From CAYTLW01 sp964438735 (GTDB lineage Bacteria > Myxococcota_A > UBA9042), in NCBI GenBank assembly GCA_964438735.1, contig CAYTLW010000131.1:1-20393 (forward strand): a DNA stretch of 20,393 nucleotides, in the 5' to 3' direction. Shown here piece after piece: positions 14,041-20,393 of the stretch. Within the stretch, counting starts at the first letter, position 1. Every line of letters begins with the position of its first letter. The notes below the pieces were generated by a model. That model was given only the letters and a program-made list of their open reading frames with translations, was not told where the DNA came from and did not search any database. The position numbers and the translations under genes were made by a program.

Positions 14041-16365
14041 CTACAACCCCGCATCCCCCATCTGCCGCTCGCTGGCCACGCCGAGGGCGTCGTTGAGCAG
14101 CTTGCGCCGCTTGCGGGTGGCGTTGCGGCGCTGTTCGAGCTGCGTGGCGAAGCTGCCCAGGATGGCCGACTGCGTGCCACCGAGCTTCTGCTGGCCGGCG
14201 CGCAGGGTCGCGGCCGCGGCGGGGGCGTTGTTGTTGTTGAGCTTGCCCATGGCCTCCTTCATCACCCTGGCGATCTCGGCGTTCTGGACCGCCTGGCGCA
14301 CTTGCTTTTCGACCCGGCCATCTTTGCGGCCAAATCGTGGCAGGGCGACGCTGGCGCGCGCGGTGGCGTTGTCCAGGGTGACCAGGTCCTTGTAGCGCAG
14401 CTCCACGTCGGCCACGTGGCCCGGTTCGTCGACCCACAGCTCGATGAGCACCACGTGGCTGTCGCCGCCGAGGAAGTAGGGGATGACCGTCTGGATGCCG
14501 TCGTCATCGTCGCCGCGGTCGGCCTCCACGCCCATGGTCTCGGACAGCTTGGCGTCGACCACCTTCTCGCGCGCCTTCACCCGCTTGACCTCTTGCTGGC
14601 CGAGCACCTTGCTGCCGATGACCCGGATGGCGTGGGTCTTGGGTCCCAGGCGCACGTTGACCCGGATCAGCCGGGCCACCACGCGGGCCAGGGCGTCCAG
14701 CTCGGCGCGCACCGCGACGCCTTCGCCGCCGGGCTGTACCAGCCGATAGCTGCCATGGCCTGCGTTGGCCACCTGCCACCAGCCGTGGCCGACCTGATCC
14801 TGGTTGCCGCCGACCGCCATCACCGAGGTGACCGCGCCCTGCAGGGTCAGCTTGTGGGCCGCGTTCCGTGCCGTCGCCACCCGCTCCAGCCGCCGGCCGT
14901 CCACCAGCAGCAGGGCGATCTGGGCGCCGGGAATGCGATGTGTGGCCCCGCTCATCTTGGCCAGCGAGCGTCCGGCCATGGCGATGGTGGCGCCCAGCTG
15001 GTGCGTGCCCGTGTCGCCGCCGGCTTGCAGTGCGTCGACCTTCTCGGCGATGCGGAAGCGCAGCTGATTGGCCGGTGTCGCGGCCAGGAAGGGCTCCGGC
15101 CCGCCGCCGACCACGTGCACCGTGACCCGATCCTGGGCGCCCAGGTCGCGGATCAGGCGCAGCAGGATGTCGCTGACGCCATCGCGGGTCGCCGCCAGCG
15201 CGGGCTGGTCCACCACCACCGCGATATCCAGTGGCGGTCGACGCCAGCCGTAGCGATTGGACCCGCGCAGGCCGATCTGCAGGTAGACCTTGCCCTCATG
15301 CTTGAAGCTGCGCCGCGACAGGCTCGCCGTCAGGGCCAGGCCGTGCACCGCTGGCGCGTCCACATCGGCGATGGTCGATTTCGCCTTGCGATAGACCCGA
15401 TCGTCGCCCGAGAACGCCTCGTCCAGGCGGCGGAGCCGCTCGAGATAGGCCGCGTTGCCGCCCAGGTAGGTGTTCTCGAAGTAGCACATGCGCGGCAGGA
15501 AGGTGTCTGGCCGGGGTTCGGTGGGCTGGTCGATGTCCTCTTCGGAGTCGTGCATCCAGCCGTTCTTGTCGGCCTCGCCCCGGCCGTCATGGAGCCCGCG
15601 CCGGTCGCGCTCCTTCTTGCCGTCCTTGCGCAGTCGCTGGAGGAGGGCGTCCTTGCCCTTGAAGTTCGCCTTGCCGGTGGCGTCGAATTTCGCCGCCGGT
15701 CTCTTCGCCGGCTTACCGCCCAAGGGACCACGCGCCACCGCGCCGCCGTCGTCGGCATCCATGTCGCCCATGGCGCCGCCGACCACCAGGCCGTCGCCCT
15801 CGCCGCCTTCGGCGAAGAGCTTCGTATCGGCGCCGGCCTGCATGAATGCGCCGGCGATGGTCTTCTTGGACACCACCTTTCGGGCGTGGCGTTTGCGCTC
15901 TTCGCGGCGCACCCGCTTCGCCTTGCGCTTGCCGAAGCCGCCGCCCTTGTAGGCCTTGATCTTCTCGATTGTGCCGCCGCCACCTGAACCCTCGAGCGCC
16001 AGGCCGTCCGGGGCCGCGGCTGCTGCTGTGGGCGAGGGTTTCGGTGCTGGTGGGGGAGGCGGTGCGGCGGCTGGTGGAGCCATGTACCGCCGGTCCCCGT
16101 GCACCACTTTCGCGGGCTCTGACTCGGGCTCAGCAGGCTTCTCTGCCTTGGATTCGTCAGCCGCCTCCTCCGGCGCCTCCTCCTTCTCTTCGACCAGCAC
16201 CTCGTAGAGTTCACCGCTTGCTGCTCCGGGTGTTGCGGCGGCCGCCTGGGCCGGTGCCGCCTTGCTCTCGTATTTCGCGCAGCCGACGGCCAGCACCGCG
16301 GCCACAGCCATCACCAGCGCCACAGGCCACAGCCAGCGCGGCAATCTCGATGTGGGCGTTGTCAT
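14041..16365 (-). CDS. Lipoprotein with a degenerate VWA domain
   Basis: 774 aa. The signal (P-R-W-L-W-P-V-A-L-V-M-A-V-A-A-V-L-A-V-G-C) gives a lipid Cys at 29. Residues about 35-130 are disordered (Glu/Ala, then Pro runs) and about 135-270 are very basic, with runs of K and R. A conserved-looking block, CYFENTYLGGNAAYLERLRR (about 294-313), leads to a VWA-like fold from about 378 (RRPPLDIAVVVDQPAL). The MIDAS D-x-S-x-S is replaced by D-Q-P-A-L, though G-D-T-G-T (about 450-454) sits where the conserved Thr loop would be, so metal-dependent adhesion is doubtful. The C-terminal third holds another beta-rich part and a helical end. ATG 16365 is chosen: GAGGAG lies 5 bases upstream and its A overlaps the upstream stop (TGATG). 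It is the second gene of an operon with the large exported membrane protein. Confidence 0.82.
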   Translation of the reverse strand: MTTPTSRLPRWLWPVALVMAVAAVLAVGCAKYESKAAPAQAAAATPGAASGELYEVLVEEKEEAPEEAADESKAEKPAEPESEPAKVVHGDRRYMAPPAAAPPPPPAPKPSPTAAAAAPDGLALEGSGGGGTIEKIKAYKGGGFGKRKAKRVRREERKRHARKVVSKKTIAGAFMQAGADTKLFAEGGEGDGLVVGGAMGDMDADDGGAVARGPLGGKPAKRPAAKFDATGKANFKGKDALLQRLRKDGKKERDRRGLHDGRGEADKNGWMHDSEEDIDQPTEPRPDTFLPRMCYFENTYLGGNAAYLERLRRLDEAFSGDDRVYRKAKSTIADVDAPAVHGLALTASLSRRSFKHEGKVYLQIGLRGSNRYGWRRPPLDIAVVVDQPALAATRDGVSDILLRLIRDLGAQDRVTVHVVGGGPEPFLAATPANQLRFRIAEKVDALQAGGDTGTHQLGATIAMAGRSLAKMSGATHRIPGAQIALLLVDGRRLERVATARNAAHKLTLQGAVTSVMAVGGNQDQVGHGWWQVANAGHGSYRLVQPGGEGVAVRAELDALARVVARLIRVNVRLGPKTHAIRVIGSKVLGQQEVKRVKAREKVVDAKLSETMGVEADRGDDDDGIQTVIPYFLGGDSHVVLIELWVDEPGHVADVELRYKDLVTLDNATARASVALPRFGRKDGRVEKQVRQAVQNAEIARVMKEAMGKLNNNNAPAAAATLRAGQQKLGGTQSAILGSFATQLEQRRNATRKRRKLLNDALGVASERQMGDAGL

Positions 16366-19300
16366 CACATCTCCTCGCCGAACCCGTCATCCACCGGCTT
16401 TTCAACCTTCTCCGGACGACCCGCGATCCAGCTCACAACGCCCACCAATACGATCGCAAAAATGCCTTCCGTGATGCCGATGCTCCAGCCGACAGCCTTG
16501 AGCACCAGCGCCAGCAACGCGGCCACCACCAGCAGCCAGTCCAGCGCCTTCAGCTGGCCCTTGCCGCGCCGCCAGGCGAAGATCAGCAGGCCGATGAGCG
16601 CGAACAGGAAGAGCAGCAGATCCAGGCCATCACCGCCGGTCGCGCGGTGCATGAAGCCGATCTCGAGCGCGTCTTCGGTCGGTGCCAACACCTGGTAACC
16701 GAAGTACCACTCGCGCGCGTTGCGCGGCATGGGCACCGAAACCTGCAGACCGGCCTCGCCCTCGACCTCGGGCGGGCTGCCCCAATCGGCTGCGTTCACC
16801 TCTTCCAGCTCCGTGTCGATGTTGAACACGGTCTGGTCGCCCGGCGCGCGCAGGACCCAGTGGAGCGCGCTCTGGCGGATGTCCAGTTTGGGCGCCTGCA
16901 CATCCAGGCTGCCGAACACGCCCAGCTTGTCGACCACCACCTCGTAGCGCAGCTCGACCACCAGGGTGCGCGCCGACGGCAGCGAGATGGCGATGGCGCC
17001 CTTGTCGTCCCGTCGCGCCTTGACGCCGCGGCCATCGACGGCCACGGACAGCACGCTGGTGCCTTCGGCCAGGCTGATGCGCAGGAACTGCTGCTCGCCA
17101 TTCTTGACCAGGTAGCGGGCCCGGCTGACCACGTGGCCATTGGCCAGCACATTGGTCTCCAGCCAGGCGCCGACCACCTCGGCGCCGACGATCTCGACCG
17201 TCTTGTGGCGCTTGATGTCCACGCCAAGCTTCCACGGCGCCTGGGCGTAGCGATAGCCGAAGAGCAGCTCGCGCTCGGACTGCCGGCGCAGGGCCCGGGG
17301 CAGCTCGTCGAGATCGACCTTGCGCAGCTCCTTGCCTGGCTCGGGGCTGACCTCGATGGACGACTCGGCGCTCACCGCCAGGGTGCCTTCTTCCACCTCG
17401 GCGCCGTGCACGCGCACATCCGGGACCTGCACCTTGCCCAGCTCCTTGGGCAGCACGAACTCGAACTCGACATGGATCTGCAAGGTGCCTTCCAACGCCT
17501 GCGTGAAGCGCACATCCCAGGCCTTGCGGCCCTCGCCGGCGTCGAAGTCTTTGGCCGGTTCGGCCTTGTTCAGGCTCGGCGCGTTGATGCGCGGCTCGGC
17601 GACCCCCTCGGGCAGCGAGAGCACGATGTGATCGACGCGACCCGACTTGATCTCCACCACCAACGAGGTGACCCCGGCGATGGTGCGCTCCTCGATGGTG
17701 TAGAGCGTCGTGGTGCGGGCGTCGAAGCGCACGTCCTTCTTGCGCGCTGGGGTGACCTTGGACTTGAGCGTGCCGGGCGGCCCGACGTGCTTGAAGGCCT
17801 GGTTGACCTTGTTCTTGAGGGTTTTTCGCACATTCACCGGCAGGGCGTCCTGACCGGCGCTGACGAAGCCGGTGGACTCGGCCTTGGCGAAGCCGACCTT
17901 CTCCCCGTCGAAGAGCGCCACGGCGCCCAGCTCGCGGAATGCGCCGATGGGCCGCACCACGGGCACGTCGATGGCGGCGCCCTCTTTGCGGGGCGCGGTG
18001 CGCTCGAGCTGCATCTCCAGGGTCTGCTTGCCGGTGGCCGAACCGGCCAGAGAGACACGCACCTGGCGCGGCTTTCCGTCTTCGGCAGCGAAGGTATGCC
18101 AGTCCTCGACCGGGCTGCCCTCGACCTTGTAGACGACCACGTCATCGGGCACCTGCAGGTTGAGCTTGGCCAGCTTGCCGCGGATGACCTCGTACTCGAC
18201 CATCACGCGGGAGCGCAGCACGCCTTCATCGAGGGTGACCAGCTGCCAGGTGCTGGTATTGAAGCGGACCATCTTCTCGGGCGCGGCGCGGGTCTCGGTC
18301 CAGCTGATCTTGACGCTGTCGGAGGGCGGCAGGTGGCCCACCGCGCGGGTCGTGGCGCGATCGCCCTGGCCGGCGACGCTGATCTGCAGCGGCACCTCGG
18401 GCTCGAAGGTGACCGAGCGCTTGCCGGGCAGCACAGCGGTGACCTCGGTGATGGGGATCTCGGACAGGGGCAGCTCGACCTGGGGCTGACCGCCGCTGCG
18501 GTCGATGGCCAGGCGGAAGCGGACCGTGAGCGTGTGGTTGCCGGCGCCGCGCAGGCGGGCCACGTGCCACTCGTCTTCGATGCGCGTGGCCAGGGGCGTC
18601 TTGCCGTCCAGCGCCGAGACCAGCGCTGCGGATGCGGCGCAGAGCTGCACGTCGATGCCGTCGCGGCCGACCTGCACCTGGAGGGTCGCCGACACGTTGA
18701 CGCCGTCGCCGCCGCGATCGGGCGTGACCTGGTAGGCGACCTTGCGGACCGCGCCGCGGGCGCTGGCGTCCCCCCAACGCAGGACGAAAGCCGCCGTGGC
18801 GGGCAGGGCCGCGTTGAGGCCGCCGCCACGCTGGATCGCCGTCGCCCGCCACACCAGGGCCCCCCCCGCCCCCGCGCCCCGGGCCCCCAAGGACCCCCCC
18901 CCCCCCCGCGGCCCGGGGCCGCCGCCACGCGGGCGCGCCGGCGCGGGCCAGACCGCGCCCGCGCCGGCGCCGGCTCCGCTGACCGACAGGGACGCGCCCG
19001 GCACGGGCGGCAGGGGCACGAGCACATTGCGGGTGCCATCGCTGCTGGTGCGCACGGGCACCAGATACTGGATCGTGGCGCTGGTCGGCCGATCGTCCGA
19101 GCTCAGCGCCGCATAGTGGGCGCCTGAACGCTGGATCAAGGTGGCGCTGTCGCCGTCCAGGTCGACGCTGGTCAACACCTGGTCGGCCGGCAGCAGCAGC
19201 ACGTTGACCTGGCCCTCACCGTGAATGGCCATGGGCGCGTTCACCCGCACCGTGGCGTGGCGGGCGTCGTCAGAAGGCAGGCTCACCGACACGTTTGCCC

Positions 19301-19502
19301 GGCCCCAGGCGGCGTTGCCACCTGCAGCAGCCTGGGCGGCGGCGAGCAGTTTTTCGTAGTGGGCCAGGGTGAGCTGGACAGCGTCACCTGCACGCTTGCC
19401 GTCGGGCGGCGCGGCCAGGGCCGGCGCGGCCAGCATGGGGATGAAAATGGCGCACAACACCAGGGCGCGGGCCAGACGGGCCGCGGCGTTCGAGCTCTGC
19501 AC
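16365..19502 (-). CDS. Large exported beta-rich protein with three C-terminal membrane helices
   Basis: 1045 aa. The signal peptide (A-L-V-L-C-A-I-F-I-P-M-L-A-A-P-A-L-A, cut after A-L-A) is followed by about 900 residues of repeated beta-sandwich-like segments alternating hydrophobic and polar residues (VRVSLAGSATGKQTLEMQLE, HIVLSLPEGV, LRISLAEGTSVLSVAVDGRG). Near the end lie three hydrophobic helices (LDLLLFLFALIGLLIFAW, LDWLLVVAALLALVLKAVGW, TEGIFAIVLVGVVSWIAG) and a short charged tail, so the big N-terminal part is outside the inner membrane. I recognise no named family. The start is GTG 19502, with GGGAGGA 5 bases upstream; no ATG lies closer. It overlaps the VWA-like lipoprotein gene, so the two probably act as one envelope complex. 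A poly-G/C low-complexity patch at about residues 180-215 looks abnormal. Confidence 0.8.
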   Translation of the reverse strand: MQSSNAAARLARALVLCAIFIPMLAAPALAAPPDGKRAGDAVQLTLAHYEKLLAAAQAAAGGNAAWGRANVSVSLPSDDARHATVRVNAPMAIHGEGQVNVLLLPADQVLTSVDLDGDSATLIQRSGAHYAALSSDDRPTSATIQYLVPVRTSSDGTRNVLVPLPPVPGASLSVSGAGAGAGAVWPAPARPRGGGPGPRGGGGSLGARGAGAGGALVWRATAIQRGGGLNAALPATAAFVLRWGDASARGAVRKVAYQVTPDRGGDGVNVSATLQVQVGRDGIDVQLCAASAALVSALDGKTPLATRIEDEWHVARLRGAGNHTLTVRFRLAIDRSGGQPQVELPLSEIPITEVTAVLPGKRSVTFEPEVPLQISVAGQGDRATTRAVGHLPPSDSVKISWTETRAAPEKMVRFNTSTWQLVTLDEGVLRSRVMVEYEVIRGKLAKLNLQVPDDVVVYKVEGSPVEDWHTFAAEDGKPRQVRVSLAGSATGKQTLEMQLERTAPRKEGAAIDVPVVRPIGAFRELGAVALFDGEKVGFAKAESTGFVSAGQDALPVNVRKTLKNKVNQAFKHVGPPGTLKSKVTPARKKDVRFDARTTTLYTIEERTIAGVTSLVVEIKSGRVDHIVLSLPEGVAEPRINAPSLNKAEPAKDFDAGEGRKAWDVRFTQALEGTLQIHVEFEFVLPKELGKVQVPDVRVHGAEVEEGTLAVSAESSIEVSPEPGKELRKVDLDELPRALRRQSERELLFGYRYAQAPWKLGVDIKRHKTVEIVGAEVVGAWLETNVLANGHVVSRARYLVKNGEQQFLRISLAEGTSVLSVAVDGRGVKARRDDKGAIAISLPSARTLVVELRYEVVVDKLGVFGSLDVQAPKLDIRQSALHWVLRAPGDQTVFNIDTELEEVNAADWGSPPEVEGEAGLQVSVPMPRNAREWYFGYQVLAPTEDALEIGFMHRATGGDGLDLLLFLFALIGLLIFAWRRGKGQLKALDWLLVVAALLALVLKAVGWSIGITEGIFAIVLVGVVSWIAGRPEKVEKPVDDGFGEEM
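18858..18960. repeat. Poly-C tract and GC low-complexity patch inside the large membrane protein gene
   Basis: The patch has an 8-C run (18860-18867), a 5-C run (18869-18873) and a 14-C run (18894-18907), followed by alternating CG. On the minus strand it codes a Gly/Ala/Arg/Pro-rich stretch unlike the rest of the protein. It is either a slippage-prone contingency tract or an assembly/sequencing fault. The reading frame is open through it as given. Confidence 0.9.
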
Positions 19503-19581
19503 GGGTTCCTCCCGGCCGCATATCAGCGGCCACGGATGCGCCTACCGGGGGGTTGAACCCAGGGTCGTCCAAGAACATTCC

Positions 19582-19608
19582 ACCGGGGCCCGGTCTCGCA
19601 TTTGCAAA
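19582..19608. promoter_or_regulatory. Two adjoining palindromes upstream of the envelope operon
   Basis: ACCGGG-G-CCCGGT (19582-19594) is followed by TTTGCAAA (19601-19608). They lie 80-106 bases upstream of GTG 19502. The second shares the TTTGCA core with the palindrome at 6189-6208, at a similar distance from its gene. They are possible regulator sites; no clear promoter boxes were found around them. Confidence 0.3.
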
Positions 19609-19698
19609 GCGGGAGACTAGCACGCTCATGGGTTGGTGGGCAGGGGTGGCGATTGCGGGCCCGGACACCGACACGGAGCTGGCCGCGCTATCCGGCGA

Positions 19699-19712
19699 GG
19701 GGCTCGCGCCCC
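19699..19712 (-). terminator. Short hairpin after the antitoxin stop
   Basis: GGGGC (19699-19703) pairs with GCCCC (19708-19712) around TCGC, three bases past the antitoxin stop codon. There is no U-tract, so termination is uncertain. Confidence 0.35.
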
Positions 19713-19715
19713 CCT

Positions 19716-20021
19716 TCAGCCAACCTGTCTGTCGTCGTCCCGTTCCACAAGCTGACCCGTTGCGTACTTGTGCAGGATGGAGCCGAGCAGCGTCTGGTAC
19801 GGCAGCCCTTCGCGCAGGGCGATCGTCCGCAATCGGCGCAGGTCATGGCTGTCGAGGCGGATGTTCACGCGGCTGTCCTTGCGCCCGGTGCGTGTGGCCG
19901 CCTCGCGAAGCGCGTTGATTGCGGCCGCCGGCTCGGCAACCCCGCGCCATTGTCCATCCTCGACGCTCTCGATCAGCGCTTGCTCATCCGCCTGAAGCTC
20001 GTCCCGTTTACGGTTCGTCAT
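19716..20021 (-). CDS. CopG/BrnA-type antitoxin
   Basis: 101 aa. The N-terminal half is acidic and helical and probably wraps the toxin (E-D-G-Q-W-R-G-V...). The C-terminal half carries a ribbon-helix-helix-like segment: SRVNIRLDSHDLRRLRTIAL (about residues 50-69), then GLPYQTLLGSILHKYATGQL. The R-V-N-I-R-L strand plus Y-Q-T-L-x-x-x-I-L-H-K-Y is the usual signature of CopG-type antitoxins of this toxin family (PF12441-like). It would bind operator DNA and neutralise the upstream-encoded toxin. ATG 20021 is preferred over the in-frame GTG 20027 because GAGGTG fits as ribosome site for the ATG only. The gene overlaps the toxin gene by 14 bases, so translation is coupled and the pair is co-regulated. 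Confidence 0.85.
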   Translation of the reverse strand: MTNRKRDELQADEQALIESVEDGQWRGVAEPAAAINALREAATRTGRKDSRVNIRLDSHDLRRLRTIALREGLPYQTLLGSILHKYATGQLVERDDDRQVG

Positions 20022-20295
20022 GGTCACCTCGCCTCAGATAGCGCTTCGTCAGGGTTCGGCTGGGAAACGCAGTGATCAGCAGCACGCCCTGGCCTGTATC
20101 GCGATAGGGCACGGCCCACGCGTACCCATCGATGGACAGCACCGCGATGAGCTGCCCGGCATACTCGGGCTTCGGGTGTTCGAGCACAGCGACCACCCCG
20201 TCGGCCTCTATGCGAATGACGATCTCCTCGAAAGAGATCCCCCGGTTTTCCCTGAGCCACGCGTTCTTCGCTTCGTCCCAATGGAACCCGTCCAT
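20008..20295 (-). CDS. BrnT-like toxin of a type II toxin-antitoxin pair
   Basis: 95 aa. The opening F-H-W-D-E-A-K-N ... RGISFEEI (about 4-25) and the closing L-L-I-T-A-F-P-S-R-T-L-T-K-R-Y-L (about 72-87) match the BrnT-like toxins that occur upstream of CopG-type antitoxins. Those fold like RelE-family RNases and, where tested in relatives, cleave RNA. The characterised BrnT has R-I-I-S-A-R-x-A near its end; here the corresponding stretch is L-I-T-A-F-P-S-R, so it belongs to a side branch. The order toxin then antitoxin is as in brnTA. ATG 20295 has only a weak GGCGG ribosome site. The stop overlaps the antitoxin start. TA pairs are often on mobile or recently acquired DNA. Confidence 0.8.
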   Translation of the reverse strand: MDGFHWDEAKNAWLRENRGISFEEIVIRIEADGVVAVLEHPKPEYAGQLIAVLSIDGYAWAVPYRDTGQGVLLITAFPSRTLTKRYLRRGDHDEP

Positions 20296-20368
20296 CCGCC
20301 AATCATGCCCGATTGTGTGCCTTATGTCACCAATCGGCGTGCTGCGCGTGCCCCAGTCGAGCCGGCAG

Positions 20369-20390
20369 CGGCTTCAACAAACGGAAGCCG
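20369..20390. terminator. Hairpin at the right edge
   Basis: CGGCTTC (20369-20375) pairs with GAAGCCG (20384-20390) around an eight-base loop. It lies 74 bases upstream of the toxin start. It may terminate a gene beyond the window; no T-run is seen on either side. Confidence 0.35.
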
Positions 20391-20393
20391 GGC

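Noticed and set aside
15969..19127. A 1052-residue open frame on the plus strand opposite the large membrane protein gene.
   Set aside because: Composition (His/Gln/Arg/Leu-rich, no domains) is that of an antisense shadow in GC-rich DNA. The minus-strand gene has a signal peptide, membrane helices, a ribosome site and operon overlap.

Overview
The window is about 65% G+C by eye. It is rich in exported proteins: lipoproteins packed with cysteines, an Asp-Ala-Gly-Pro low-complexity linker, degenerate VWA proteins and a large secreted beta-rich membrane protein. This mix, together with many eukaryote-like extracellular modules, suggests a member of the Myxococcota/Bradymonadota (the former Deltaproteobacteria). 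That placement is inferred from style; no marker gene is present.

Left edge (1-430): a decayed, frameshifted remnant of a REP-associated/IS200-like tyrosine transposase, then non-coding DNA with a REP-like hairpin. Next comes a GNAT acetyltransferase (430-915, minus).

Region 1031-4061 is the most coherent module. A TetR-type regulator with two C-terminal DUF2249-like domains is translationally coupled to a polytopic haem-copper-oxidase-subunit-I-like membrane protein. It is divergent from a hemerythrin gene. The 215-bp divergent region carries two copies of GTTATC-N4-GATAAC, each lying on the predicted -10 box of one of the two promoters. I read this as a self-contained, autoregulated diatomic-gas (NO or O2) or redox response unit. 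A strong hairpin terminator separates it from the next gene.

Region 4183-9538: a one-piece protein with an N-terminal HTH, a TPR-like middle, a membrane segment and a 15-copy SDPK repeat tail; a small secreted basic protein; and a two-gene plus-strand operon. The operon encodes a lipoprotein ending in a somatomedin-B-like domain and an exported protein with kinase-like motifs that stops exactly at a DF (of DFG). A 175-bp MITE-like palindrome with 17-bp perfect arms begins inside the last codon of the kinase-like gene and supplies its stop.

Region 9582-13923: a giant Cys-rich lipoprotein, a small two-helix membrane protein, and a purple-acid-phosphatase-like lipoprotein that lacks the canonical metal-ligand Tyr. 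A 14-bp tandem repeat runs through the 3' end of the phosphatase gene.

Region 14041-19502: a two-gene envelope operon (large exported membrane protein, then a VWA-like lipoprotein) coupled by a TGATG stop/start overlap. The large gene carries a 14-base homopolymer inside a suspicious low-complexity patch.

Right edge (19716-20295): a toxin-antitoxin pair of the BrnT/CopG-antitoxin type, toxin first, with overlapping genes. I saw no tRNA, rRNA or CRISPR array.
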